A DNA stretch of 64,000 nucleotides. It comes from Rhodococcus sp. P-2. Lineage in GTDB: Bacteria > Actinomycetota > Actinomycetes > Mycobacteriales > Mycobacteriaceae. Both the position numbers and the translations under genes were made by a program. The stretch is taken from positions 310,001 to 374,000 of the forward strand of contig NZ_CP066779.1 of NCBI RefSeq assembly GCF_016598535.1, given 5' to 3'. The notes under the pieces were generated by a model that saw only the letters and a list, made by a program, of their open reading frames with translations, searched no databases and was not told the DNA's origin. Numbering within the stretch: the first letter of the stretch is position 1; the number at the start of each line of letters is the position of its first letter. Shown piece by piece: positions 44,070-53,055 of the stretch.

Positions 44070-45764
44070 ATGATGTGGACGGAGAGTCTAGGTCGGCTAC
44101 CGGGGATCGCGACTGCACGCGGATATCGCCGTGAATGGCTGCGCGCAGACGTCACGGCAGGACTCGTTCTGACGGCCCTGCTCATCCCCGCGGGGATGGG
44201 CTACGCGGAGGCCGCCGGATTGCCCGCGTACGCCGGTCTGTACGCAACCATCGTGCCGTTGCTCGCGTACGCGGTAGTCGGACCGTCGAAGATTCTTGTA
44301 CTCGGGCCTGATTCGTCACTGGCACCGCTCATCGCCGCCGCGGTCATACCGCTGGCAGTGGTCGGCGATTCGGAGAACGCGCTTGCACTTGCCGGAGTTC
44401 TCGCCATTCTTGTGGGTCTCATCCTCGTGATCGGGGGTTTCCTGCGTCTGGGCTTCGTCACCGAGCTCCTCTCGAAACCCATCCGTCTCGGGTATCTCAA
44501 TGCGATCGCACTCGTTGTCGTGGTTGGTCAGATTCCCAAGCTGCTCGGATTCTCCGTCGACGCGCCCGGCCTCGTCGGTGAAATCGGTGAAATCGGGAAA
44601 GCACTGATCGGTGGTGATGTCGACACCCTCGCTGCCGTCGTCGGCATCGGCTCACTGGTCGTCATAGTCGCCTTCCGGCTCTGGGTACCTGTAGTTCCCG
44701 GCGTGCTGGTGGCAGTCGTCGCGGCCATCGTCTTGTCCGCTGCCGCCGGTCTCACCGATGACATCGGAATGGTCGGCGCGCTGCCGGAAGGGCTCCCCCT
44801 CCCCTCTGTCGGCGGAGTCACCTGGCAGGACGTGGGGCAGCTGATCGGGCCGGCGGCCGGTATCGCGTTGATTGCCTTTGCCGACACCGGTGTTCTCTCG
44901 CGCACCTTCGCCGCCCGACACGGCGAGGACGTGAACGGCAGTACCGAAATGAAGGCGATCGGTGTCGCGAACGTGGCCGGCGGACTTTTCGGCGGATTCC
45001 CGATCTCTGCGAGCGGATCACGGACGCCGGTGGCCGAACAGAGTGGGGCACATACACAATTGGCCGGCGTTGTCGGAGCGCTTGCGGTCCTGGTGTTCGT
45101 CCTCGTCGCTCCCGGACTCACGGCATATCTGCCCGATGCAACACTGGCCGCCGTCGTCATCGTCGCCGCGTGTGCACTGATCGACGTTGGCGGCATGGTC
45201 CGCATGTGGCGCATGAGCACCGTGGAATTCGGCCTCGCCGTCGCGGCGTTCCTCGGCGTCGCCCTCGTCGGGGTGCTTCAAGGCATCCTTGTTGCGATCG
45301 GACTGTCCTTCGCAGCGGTCATCGCGCAGGTATGGCAGCCACATCGAACCGAACTCGTCGAGACCGGCGAACCCGCCGGATTCCACGACGTCGAACGACA
45401 TCCAGATGGGCATCGCATCCCCGGCCTGGTGTTGGTGAGGTTTGACGCGCCACTGTTTTTCGCGAACGGCGAGATCTTCGACGAGTACGTTCGCTCCGTC
45501 GTCGCCAAGGCACCCGACCCGGTCGAATGGGTGGTCATTGCCGCCGAGCCGATCACCGGGCTCGACACGACCGCCGTCGACGAACTCGTCGATCTGGATA
45601 CATTTTTGGAGGGCAAAGGAATTCGATTGGCATTCGCGGAGATGAAAGGTCCGATCAAGGATCGACTCATCCGATTCGGGGTCGGCGACAGGTTCGATTC
45701 GACGCACTTCTACCCGACCATCGAAGCGGCCGTGAACGCATTCCGCACCCGAACCGGCGACTGA
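44070..45764 (+). CDS. SulP family inorganic anion transporter with STAS domain
   Basis: A 564-residue SLC26/SulP protein. The N-terminal ADVTAGLVLTALLIPAGMGYAEAAGLPAYAGLYATIVPLLAYAVVGPSKILVLGPDSSLAPLIAA matches the SulP signature, with about 12-14 helices up to residue 420. The C-terminal STAS domain (about 440-560) carries the FANGEIFDEYVRS and ITGLDTTAVDELVDL segments. Substrates in the family are sulfate, bicarbonate or dicarboxylates. Tandem ATG codons at 44070 and 44073; GGGGGAT lies upstream. Divergent from the three-helix bundle gene. Confidence 0.93.
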   Translation: MMWTESLGRLPGIATARGYRREWLRADVTAGLVLTALLIPAGMGYAEAAGLPAYAGLYATIVPLLAYAVVGPSKILVLGPDSSLAPLIAAAVIPLAVVGDSENALALAGVLAILVGLILVIGGFLRLGFVTELLSKPIRLGYLNAIALVVVVGQIPKLLGFSVDAPGLVGEIGEIGKALIGGDVDTLAAVVGIGSLVVIVAFRLWVPVVPGVLVAVVAAIVLSAAAGLTDDIGMVGALPEGLPLPSVGGVTWQDVGQLIGPAAGIALIAFADTGVLSRTFAARHGEDVNGSTEMKAIGVANVAGGLFGGFPISASGSRTPVAEQSGAHTQLAGVVGALAVLVFVLVAPGLTAYLPDATLAAVVIVAACALIDVGGMVRMWRMSTVEFGLAVAAFLGVALVGVLQGILVAIGLSFAAVIAQVWQPHRTELVETGEPAGFHDVERHPDGHRIPGLVLVRFDAPLFFANGEIFDEYVRSVVAKAPDPVEWVVIAAEPITGLDTTAVDELVDLDTFLEGKGIRLAFAEMKGPIKDRLIRFGVGDRFDSTHFYPTIEAAVNAFRTRTGD

Positions 45765-45811
45765 CAACGCCAGGCAATCGGGAGCCTAAGCTGCATTAGG
45801 TACCGTTTGGT

Positions 45812-46777
45812 ATGGGATTCACGACGGACAATGTTCCGGCTCGCCGTATCGCTCAGGTCGCCGGGGTGGGTGGGATTGCCGTCGGTGTCATTGCGCTGAT
45901 CTCGTCGTACTCCACCAAGCCGATCAACCCGTTGATCGCCGTGGCCTCCTTTGTCCCGATGCTGCTTGCAGTCACACTCGCAGCGTCCCTGATATGCCTG
46001 GTTTTTCGCCGCTGGATCCTGCTGGCGATTTCGGTGGTACTGATAGCGGTGGGCGCGTCGGTGATCAGTCCATTGTATGTAGCAAACAGTTCCGAAATCG
46101 ACGGGCCGTCTCTGCGTGTAATGCAAGCGAACCTTCTCTTCGGGCAGGCAGACCCCGTCAGTTTGACTGCGACGGTGCGTGAGAAGGCAGTCGATGTCCT
46201 CACGGTTCAGGAACTGACCACATCACTCGAAGGCTCTCTGAGAGATCAAGGGCTCGAGCAACTGCTGCCGCATCACTACTTGGTACCGGACGAGGCCGGC
46301 GGGGGTGGCGCAGGTATTTACAGTCGTTATCCGCTGACGGAAACTCGGGAATTGAACGGCTTCGGACCTACCAATCTTGTTGCCGAAGTGGGCTTCTCGA
46401 CTCCGTTCACCCTTCTGGCGGTACACCCCGGACCGGCGTTCGTGACCCCTCCCGACGTGTGGACTGCCGAGCTGAGCACTTTGCGGAACACACTCGACGC
46501 CGCCTCCGCGCAAGAAACCGTCATCGTCAGTGGCGACTTCAATACGACATTCACGCACAAGCAATTTCGTGACCTCCTCGACGTCGGCTACTCCGATGCC
46601 GCAGACCAATTGGGAGTAGGCATCGTTCGCACCTACCCGGCGGACAAAAAATTTCCCGCGATCGTCGGCATCGACCATGTACTTCTGCGGGGCGGACAGG
46701 CGAAAGCTCTCGAGCGGATCGAGATCGAAGGTTCCGATCACTTCGGCTTGATCGTCGACGTGACGATCCCCAACTAG
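45812..46777 (+). CDS. Membrane-anchored endonuclease/exonuclease/phosphatase (EEP) protein
   Basis: A 321-residue protein. Three N-terminal membrane helices (about 15-33, 38-60, 66-86) precede an EEP domain facing the outside. Its catalytic pattern is complete: RVMQANLLFG, VQELTTS (Glu), the ARVHPGPAF-like LAVHPGPAF (His), VSGDFNTT (Asp/Asn) and the final GIDHVLL and EGSDHFGLIVDV (Asp-His). Family members are nucleases, sphingomyelinases or phosphatases. No ribosome-binding site is evident. Convergent with the Lrp-type gene. Confidence 0.88.
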   Translation: MGFTTDNVPARRIAQVAGVGGIAVGVIALISSYSTKPINPLIAVASFVPMLLAVTLAASLICLVFRRWILLAISVVLIAVGASVISPLYVANSSEIDGPSLRVMQANLLFGQADPVSLTATVREKAVDVLTVQELTTSLEGSLRDQGLEQLLPHHYLVPDEAGGGGAGIYSRYPLTETRELNGFGPTNLVAEVGFSTPFTLLAVHPGPAFVTPPDVWTAELSTLRNTLDAASAQETVIVSGDFNTTFTHKQFRDLLDVGYSDAADQLGVGIVRTYPADKKFPAIVGIDHVLLRGGQAKALERIEIEGSDHFGLIVDVTIPN

Positions 46778-46812
46778 TCGGAAGAGCACCCGCCCCGCGA
46801 ACGCATTGCGGA

Positions 46813-47817
46813 TCACCCGTGCTTCGGCATGCTTCGACCCGACACATCGATCGTTCGATGAAGGTGATGCGGCGTACGCAGGACGATCGACCGGTCCACC
46901 ACGGATACGCCCGGAAACTGCTCGGCGAGATAACCTTCCAAACGCTGCACGTCGTCGATCGAGCGCAGCCACACCGCCAACGCGATGTCGTAGCTGCCGA
47001 TGGTAGAAGCAACAAGCCTCGCCTCGCGCAGGTGGGAAAGGCGCTGAGCAATTGCCTCCTTTCGCCCGTCGAGACGTAAGAAGTACCACGCGTAGACCGG
47101 CCAGCCGGAGTAGGGCCGAGCTATCTCCGTGCGGACGACCAGACGCCCTGTCGACAGCTCGTGAGAAAGTAACGCTCCGGCGCGTGCCGGCGTGACTCCG
47201 AGGGCTGCAGCGAGTGCCGAGACGGTAATTCGTGGTTCGCGGGAAAGGATGTCGAACAGCTGCGACTGTTCCTCTTCGCTGGCGCGTACACCACGAATCT
47301 TCGCCGGCGGAGTCGCCTCGAGCGCGGCGATCTCGTCCGCGTCGAGAGCACGTAGACGCCAGTTTCGGGCATCGGAGTTCGCCGAGGACACGATCTGTGT
47401 TCGCATCGCGGTGATCATCGGCAGCGATCGTGTTCGCTCCAGGACGTATCTGGACAATTGATCGAGGTCGGTGCACGTGAGCGTGACAAGCAGATCCCGA
47501 TTGCCGGTTGTGAGATCGACTGTCAGGACCTCTGGATCGTGCGCGATCTGTTCGGCGACACCAAGGGTCTGCGCCGGTGCGCATTCGATCTCGAGGAGCG
47601 CAGTCGCCGACACGATGGGACCGCCTCGGTAGGCAGCGATCCACGCTATCCCTTGCGAGTGTAGACGCTCCCAACGCCTGGTCAGGGTGACCGGGTCGGA
47701 ACCGATCGCGCGTGAAAGCTCGGACCACGACGCTCGCGGCCTGATCTGCAGTGCGTTCAACAGCCGAAGATCGTCGTCCTTGAGCATCTGATCCTGCACC
47801 GAGGACCTCACTTTCAC
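46813..47817 (-). CDS. Double Lrp/AsnC-type transcriptional regulator
   Basis: A 334-residue protein with two Lrp/AsnC modules. The first helix-turn-helix is LLNALQIRPRASWSELSRAIGSDPVTLTRRWERL (about 19-52), followed by an RAM effector domain (DLTTGNRDLLVTLTCTDLDQL). The second is FDILSREPRITVSALAAALGVTPARAGALL (about 185-215), with its RAM domain containing TIGSYDIALAVWLRSIDDV. This duplication is common in actinobacteria. It is divergent from the DUF3100/M20/serine dehydratase operon and is the likely amino-acid-sensing regulator. Confidence 0.9.
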   Translation of the reverse strand: MKVRSSVQDQMLKDDDLRLLNALQIRPRASWSELSRAIGSDPVTLTRRWERLHSQGIAWIAAYRGGPIVSATALLEIECAPAQTLGVAEQIAHDPEVLTVDLTTGNRDLLVTLTCTDLDQLSRYVLERTRSLPMITAMRTQIVSSANSDARNWRLRALDADEIAALEATPPAKIRGVRASEEEQSQLFDILSREPRITVSALAAALGVTPARAGALLSHELSTGRLVVRTEIARPYSGWPVYAWYFLRLDGRKEAIAQRLSHLREARLVASTIGSYDIALAVWLRSIDDVQRLEGYLAEQFPGVSVVDRSIVLRTPHHLHRTIDVSGRSMPKHG

Positions 47818-47899
47818 AAGAATGCTGCACCGAAACAGGATCGAAACGCATCAATCCTAACTTCATCTCATCAATAGTCCACCAAATCCTGAGCCTCGA

Positions 47900-47919
47900 G
47901 AACGCTACATCTTGCGTTC
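47900..47919. promoter_or_regulatory. Inverted-repeat operator candidate GAACGC-N8-GCGTTC
   Basis: A perfect 6-bp inverted repeat with an 8-bp spacer lies in the 129-base region between the divergent Lrp-type regulator and the DUF3100 gene, 28 bases before the DUF3100 ATG. CTCGAG occurs on both sides. Spacing near two helical turns fits an Lrp dimer site. Candidate only. Confidence 0.4.
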
Positions 47920-47946
47920 GTTCGCCCCCTCGAGAAAGACACCGAC

Positions 47947-49290
47947 ATGACCGAAGCATTCCCTGTCTCGCATGACGATTCTCCGGTCAGCGATCAGACC
48001 GCGACGCACAAGGTCGTTTTCGCCATGAGGTCGCCACGCCTGTGGATCGTGGTGATTCTGCTCCTCGGGCTTGCGGCAGGCGCCCAACTGATCGGCCCCG
48101 CAGTGATTCCCGTCGGCGCTGCCGCCATCACGATCCTGCCCATGGTGTGGGGACTGATTGCCGGCGGTGTCGTCTCGAGCCAGAAGTGGAAACCTCTCGG
48201 CCTCGATCTTCAGGCCGCAGCCTCGGCAATCATGGGGCTGGCTGTTCTCTTGCTCTGCGCAAGACTGTCTTTCACCATCGGCCCGAACATCCAACTGTTG
48301 TTCGAGGCGGGCCCTGCCCTGCTACTGCAGGAACTGGGGCACTTGTTCGGCACTATCGCTCTCGCACTCCCACTGGCGGTACTCCTTCGGATGGGACCGG
48401 CGACCGTCGGAGCAACCTTCTCCATCGACCGCGAGGGCTCCTTCGCGATGGTCAGTGAACGCTACGGCCCCGATTCCGACCAGTACCGCGGAGTCCTGTC
48501 GATGTACGTTTTCGGCACTCTGTTCGGTGCCGTGCTGATCAGCCTGATTGCGTCGCTGGCTACGTCCTTCAACATCTTCGACCCCCTCGCGTTGGCGATG
48601 GGTGCTGGGGTCGGATCCGGCTCGATGATGGCTGCCGCTGCCGCGAGCGTCGTTTCGGCGCACCCCGAGATGGCCGACCAGGTACTCGCCGTGGCAGCCA
48701 CATCCAACATCATCACCGGCCTCCTCGGCGTGTATGTCGGCATGTATGTCGCACTCCCCCTTGCTGATCGAATCTACGGCGCACTCACCAAGCGCTCGAA
48801 GACGAGCACCGAGCGGAAAGCTGACACTGCCCCACGAGCGGTCGCGCCGAGTGTCACCGTGCCGCTGACCACTATCGTTCCGATTCTGTTCGTCGGTGGG
48901 GTCATCGTCTCCTCGATCGCAGCGGGTGGCGTAACTCGATCGATCATCGTCGGATACCTGATCCTCACCGGATTGTTACTCCTGGGCGTCGGCGTGGCCC
49001 GCCTGACCCGCGGCAAGATCGCGGCGATGATCGCCATCATCACCGTCGGCGCCTTGGCGACCACGCCGTGGTCCCCCATCGGTGACTTCGTCTCGACCAC
49101 CGTCGGTACCGTCGACTTTCTCTCGATCTGCACCCTCACCTTGACTGTCGCAGGTCTCAGCCTCGGCAAGGACCTTCCCTTGCTCAAGACGATCGGCTGG
49201 AAGATCGTCCCGGTCGGAATCGTCGCGATCCTCGCCTCGTACCTGCTTTCCGTGGTCGTCGCGGAGTTCGCGCTCGGCCTCTGGCATTAG
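47947..49290 (+). CDS. DUF3100 family integral membrane protein, probable transporter
   Basis: A 447-residue polytopic protein with about 11-12 predicted helices, split by a charged cytoplasmic loop near residues 278-300 (TKRSKTSTERKADT). Segments MVWGLIAGGVVSSQKWKPLG, GPATVGATFSIDREGSFAMVSERYG and GAGVGSGSMMAAAAASVVSAHPE match the uncharacterised DUF3100 family. Two similar halves and conserved Gly/Ser-rich re-entrant-like segments suggest a secondary carrier. It is the first gene of an operon with an M20 amidohydrolase and L-serine dehydratase, so it probably imports the substrate of the amidohydrolase (inference). Confidence 0.85.
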   Translation: MTEAFPVSHDDSPVSDQTATHKVVFAMRSPRLWIVVILLLGLAAGAQLIGPAVIPVGAAAITILPMVWGLIAGGVVSSQKWKPLGLDLQAAASAIMGLAVLLLCARLSFTIGPNIQLLFEAGPALLLQELGHLFGTIALALPLAVLLRMGPATVGATFSIDREGSFAMVSERYGPDSDQYRGVLSMYVFGTLFGAVLISLIASLATSFNIFDPLALAMGAGVGSGSMMAAAAASVVSAHPEMADQVLAVAATSNIITGLLGVYVGMYVALPLADRIYGALTKRSKTSTERKADTAPRAVAPSVTVPLTTIVPILFVGGVIVSSIAAGGVTRSIIVGYLILTGLLLLGVGVARLTRGKIAAMIAIITVGALATTPWSPIGDFVSTTVGTVDFLSICTLTLTVAGLSLGKDLPLLKTIGWKIVPVGIVAILASYLLSVVVAEFALGLWH

Positions 49291-49342
49291 GACTGCACCG
49301 AAAGACGCTGGAAACAAAAGATCTTGAAAGGAAGCAATATCC

Positions 49343-50557
49343 ATGTCCATCGCTGACACCCTCGCCCCCACGGACTCGGTTTCGAGCACGATCGAGAAGT
49401 GGTCATCTCGCCTCATCGACGTCAGCCACACGATCCATGCTCACCCAGAGTTGGCATTCGAAGAGCATCGTGCGTCGGCGCTCTTGGCTGACGCCGCGCA
49501 GGAAGCGGGCTTCACGGTTACTCGCGCCGCCTACGGCCTCGAGACGGCATTCGAAGCGGTGCGAGGCTCCGGCCCCTTCCGCGTCGTCGTCTGCGCCGAA
49601 TACGACGCCCTCCCCGACATCGGTCATGCGTGTGGGCACAACGTCATCGCCGCCGCCGGACTCGGAGCAGCCGTCGCACTCGGTGAGGTCGCGGAAGAGC
49701 ACGGCCTGACCGTCGTCCTCCTCGGTACGCCGGCCGAGGAACACGGCGGCGGGAAAGTCCTACTCCTCGAACGCGGCGCATGGGAGGGCGCGGCGATGTC
49801 GATCATGGTCCACGGCGCTGCAGGTGAAGACGTCAGTTGCACCGTCACGGGAACGCAGGCAGTCGATCGGTTCGACGTGACCTACTCCGGACGAGCCGCG
49901 CACGCGGCCGCTGCGCCACACAAGGGAATCAACGCAGGTGACGCCGCCACGATCGCCTTGGTTGCCATCGGACTTCTCCGTCAACAACTTCCGTCCGACG
50001 TCAGACTGAACGCCTACGTCGAGCACGGCGGCGAAGCGACAAACATCATTCCGGCCTCGACATTGGTTCGAGCGGAAGTTCGGGCCGCAGAACTCGACGT
50101 GCTGTTGGACGCCAAGCGTCGCATGCTCGCATGCTTCGAGGGCGCTGCTGTGGCCAGCGACTGCTCCTGGTCGACCGAACGCGCCGAACCTCGGTACGAG
50201 GAGCTGGTACAACATCGCGTGCTGGCGACCATCTGGGACGAGGAGATCGCGAGCCTGGGCCGCACCGCGGCCGCCCGAACTCCCCTGACCGGCGGCTCGA
50301 CTGACATGGGCAACGTGTCGAAGGCGGTGCCCTCGATCCACCCGATGATCGCGTTGCGCGGCGTCACCGGAGTTCCTCACACTATCGAGTTTGCCGCTGA
50401 TGCCCGCTCCGCAGCGGGTGACGAAGCCGTTCTGCATGGGGCAATCGCAATGGCGCGCACTGTGATCCGAGCCGCTAGCGGGGACTCGCGCTCCACCCTC
50501 TTGACGCTTGCGGCCCAGCGCGAGTCAGGAGCGACCACCGTCACGAGCGCCGAATGA
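49343..50557 (+). CDS. M20 family amidohydrolase/peptidase
   Basis: A 404-residue dinuclear zinc amidohydrolase of the M20D type (aminoacylase, aminobenzoyl-glutamate hydrolase group). Metal-binding patterns are DALPDIGHACGHNVIAAAGLGAA, GTPAEEHGGGK (catalytic Glu) and the late EFAADARS; the dimerisation domain insert SGRAAHAAAAPHKGINAGDA is also present. ATG 49343 follows GAAAGGAAG. Its stop overlaps the L-serine dehydratase start (ATGA), so the two enzymes are translationally coupled. It probably releases serine from an N-acylated or peptidic conjugate (inference from context). Confidence 0.9.
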   Translation: MSIADTLAPTDSVSSTIEKWSSRLIDVSHTIHAHPELAFEEHRASALLADAAQEAGFTVTRAAYGLETAFEAVRGSGPFRVVVCAEYDALPDIGHACGHNVIAAAGLGAAVALGEVAEEHGLTVVLLGTPAEEHGGGKVLLLERGAWEGAAMSIMVHGAAGEDVSCTVTGTQAVDRFDVTYSGRAAHAAAAPHKGINAGDAATIALVAIGLLRQQLPSDVRLNAYVEHGGEATNIIPASTLVRAEVRAAELDVLLDAKRRMLACFEGAAVASDCSWSTERAEPRYEELVQHRVLATIWDEEIASLGRTAAARTPLTGGSTDMGNVSKAVPSIHPMIALRGVTGVPHTIEFAADARSAAGDEAVLHGAIAMARTVIRAASGDSRSTLLTLAAQRESGATTVTSAE

Positions 50558-51912
50558 GCACCACCGGAGTCTATGTTTCCGCTCTCGAATTCTTCTCCAT
50601 CGGCATCGGACCCTCCAGTTCACACACGGTCGGTCCGATGCGCGCTGCCCACGCTTTCGGCGGCGAGCTCGCCGCTGCCGACTTGACCGCGTCGGTCGAC
50701 CGGATTCGCTGCAATCTGCACGGCTCACTCGCCGCCACCGGAATAGGCCACTGCACTCCCGACGCGGTGATCGCGGGACTTCGTGGGTTGGAGCCTGAAA
50801 CGTGCGAGCCGAGCGACGTTCACGGGCGTTGGGCCGAGCTGTCGGACGGCGGATCGGTGACGCTCGTCGGTGGCTCGCTCGAACACGTAGTGTTCGAGCA
50901 CGAGGACATGGTGTTCGAGCCGCTCGTTCGCCGTCACGGCCACCCCAACTCGATGACCCTGACCGCCTTCAAGGGTCGCGAAATCGTCTGTACACGTACA
51001 TATCTGTCGATCGGTGGCGGATTCGTACTGCGCGCCGGAACGGAGACGCAAGCAAACGCGCATTCGATCAACTCACGCTACCGAACCGCGAAAGAGCTAC
51101 TGGCGGAAAGCGGCTCCGGAACTATCGCCGAACTGGCCTTGTCGGACGAAATCGCGATACACGGCCAGGATCGGGCATTCACCGGCATCGACGCGATCTG
51201 GTCCGCGATGCGCGCCTGCATCGAGCGCGGCACCCAGACCGAAGGTGTATTGCCCGGGCGTCTCGGAGTTCGCCGACGCGCGCGGTCTGCGAACATTCAA
51301 CTGGAACAACGTAACTGCGCACCATCCTCACGCGAGTGGCTGACGGTCTACGCCATGGCGGTCAACGAAGAAAATGCAGCAGGTGGCCGCGTGGTAACGG
51401 CTCCGACGAACGGTGCGGCAGGCATCGTGCCGGCGGTGCTCTACCACCACATACGTGCGACGGGCGCCGGCGCGCATGACGTTCGAACATTTCTACTCAC
51501 CGCGGCGGCAATCGGGTCGATCATCAAGGCGAATGCCTCGATCTCGGGTGCGGAAGCCGGGTGTCAAGGCGAGGTCGGAGCCGCTTGTGCGATGGCGGCG
51601 GCAGGTCTGTGTGCCGTCATGGGTGGATCGCCACGACAAATCGAGAATGCAGCTGAGATTGCCATGGAACACCATCTGGGGCTGACCTGCGATCCGGTTG
51701 GTGGCCTGGTCCAAATCCCCTGCATCGAGCGAAATGCCGTAGCCGCCTCGACTGCAGTCACCGCAGCACAGCTCGCATACCTGGGTGACGGGACGCATGT
51801 GGTGAGCCTCGATACCGTCATCGAGACCATGCGACAAACCGGAAACGACATGTCCGTGCGCTACAAGGAAACCAGTGAAGGCGGGCTCGCCGTCAATGTC
51901 GTCGAGTGCTGA
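50554..51912 (+). CDS. sdaA: L-serine ammonia-lyase (iron-sulfur, single chain)
   Basis: A 452-residue enzyme converting L-serine to pyruvate and ammonia. It has the N-terminal [18 protein letters not shown] signature, then [31 protein letters not shown], and the Fe-S cysteines in [35 protein letters not shown]. Domain order beta-then-alpha in one chain is standard for the proteobacterial/actinobacterial type. The linker between [11 protein letters not shown] and the VNEENAAGG segment is somewhat shorter than usual. Coupled to the M20 gene by a 4-base overlap; third gene of the Lrp-controlled operon. Confidence 0.94.
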   Translation: MSTTGVYVSALEFFSIGIGPSSSHTVGPMRAAHAFGGELAAADLTASVDRIRCNLHGSLAATGIGHCTPDAVIAGLRGLEPETCEPSDVHGRWAELSDGGSVTLVGGSLEHVVFEHEDMVFEPLVRRHGHPNSMTLTAFKGREIVCTRTYLSIGGGFVLRAGTETQANAHSINSRYRTAKELLAESGSGTIAELALSDEIAIHGQDRAFTGIDAIWSAMRACIERGTQTEGVLPGRLGVRRRARSANIQLEQRNCAPSSREWLTVYAMAVNEENAAGGRVVTAPTNGAAGIVPAVLYHHIRATGAGAHDVRTFLLTAAAIGSIIKANASISGAEAGCQGEVGAACAMAAAGLCAVMGGSPRQIENAAEIAMEHHLGLTCDPVGGLVQIPCIERNAVAASTAVTAAQLAYLGDGTHVVSLDTVIETMRQTGNDMSVRYKETSEGGLAVNVVEC

Positions 51913-51927
51913 GGGGGATGTCGACGC

Positions 51928-51955
51928 CGGTGGCGTCCACGGGCGGCCGCCACCG
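51928..51955 (+). terminator. Hairpin after the serine dehydratase operon
   Basis: CGGTGGCG (51928-51935) and CGCCACCG (51948-51955) form an 8-bp stem 15 bases after the sdaA stop. There is no U tract, so termination efficiency is uncertain. Confidence 0.4.
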
Positions 51956-52038
51956 CCGGAAATATCATCCTCTCGAACGATGAAGTCCGTAGCGCGGATT
52001 TCTACACTCGGTGACATGACTTTGTGGACGGTGACCAG

Positions 52039-52929
52039 ATGACCGCGCATCACGCTGGCGGAATTCCGCTGCATACCGCGTCGGGGCCATCTCGGCCGAT
52101 ACTGTCTTCCGGCCGCAAGATCGCCGCGCTGATCGCTGCCGCCGCCGTCTTCTCCGCAGCCTTCGTTCTCGCCCCGGCCATGCTGACAACACGTCCCGGC
52201 GAGGGCTATGCAAACCAGGGGGCGCTCGTCGAGACGGTCCGAGCAAATTTCGTCGAGTATTGGAACTCGGGCGTTGAGAGCTTCACGCCCGGTTTGCAGT
52301 CCGCTGTCGACTACTGGCAGCGGTACCACATGGCCAAGGCAGTGATTGCGGTAATCCTGTTGACCGTCCTGCTCTCACTCGGCCGCGCGCTCTGGATGTC
52401 GTTCGTGAACGCCGGCCCTCTGACGGCTGGAAAGAAACTCGCATTCGTCTCGGCCGGTGGACTGGTCACACTCCTCGCACTGTTCTCGTCGGTACTCGTA
52501 ATGGCAAACGTCCAAGGTGTCGTTGCGCCCTTCTCTTCGCTGATCTCGATGTTGCCCGTGGCCCAGACGGATGGGGCGCTTGGCGACACTGTCGGGCAGG
52601 TCCGCCAACAGCTCGCTCAGTCGACGGGCACCGGAAATCAGCAAAGTCCCGCCCTCGAACTGATGATCAGCGACTTCGCGCGGTATCACTTGGCCATGGC
52701 GGTGATCGCGCTGATCGCGGCAGCAATATCACTGGCCGTGGCCGTGGTCGTGTGGGCACGCTTCGCGAGAACGGCACGATCCGAGCGACGGACGAGATTC
52801 ATGTCGGGGTCGATAGGCCTTCTCACTGCACTGTTCACGCTGGGATTGATCGTTGTCGGCGTAGCAAATATGGGCACCGCGGCAGACCCGGCACCGGCGC
52901 TGGCGGCGTTCTTCGACGGCGGGCTCTGA
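52039..52929 (+). CDS. Membrane protein of unknown function
   Basis: A 296-residue protein with a hydrophobic segment at about 27-48, helices at about 100-118, 130-153, 205-228 and 244-268, and polar loops rich in Gln/Thr (LGDTVGQVRQQLAQSTGTG). Two similar halves can be seen: YWQRYHMAKAVIAVILLTVLLSLGRALW and DFARYHLAMAVIALIAAAISLAVAVVVWARF each combine a (R)YHxA motif with a long helix, followed by a second helix with a GL-TLLALF/GLLTALFTLG pattern, so the protein seems to be an internal duplication. GTG 52024 is an alternative start. No family name can be given. Confidence 0.72.
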   Translation: MTAHHAGGIPLHTASGPSRPILSSGRKIAALIAAAAVFSAAFVLAPAMLTTRPGEGYANQGALVETVRANFVEYWNSGVESFTPGLQSAVDYWQRYHMAKAVIAVILLTVLLSLGRALWMSFVNAGPLTAGKKLAFVSAGGLVTLLALFSSVLVMANVQGVVAPFSSLISMLPVAQTDGALGDTVGQVRQQLAQSTGTGNQQSPALELMISDFARYHLAMAVIALIAAAISLAVAVVVWARFARTARSERRTRFMSGSIGLLTALFTLGLIVVGVANMGTAADPAPALAAFFDGGL

Positions 52930-52960
52930 CCCAAGTCAAGGGTTGAGGCCAGGGTTCCGT

Positions 52961-52997
52961 AGTCCCCCGGTACCGGTTGAGGAGGTACCTGGGGACT
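52961..52997 (+). terminator. Hairpin terminator
   Basis: A 14-base arm (52961-52974) pairs with 52984-52997 with a single mismatch and a 9-base loop. It lies 31 bases after the membrane protein stop and before the serine hydrolase gene. It lacks a U tract but is very stable. Confidence 0.6.
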
Positions 52998-53055
52998 GCG
53001 TCTGCCGTACCCGGGGTCGATGTGTGAGTGCCCTCGGACAGGCAGAGTTCGACTC

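Noticed and set aside
50554-51912. Possible compensated frameshift in sdaA near 51260-51340, where the linker looks short
   Set aside because: The other frames give no better match over this linker, and all catalytic and Fe-S motifs before and after are in one frame.
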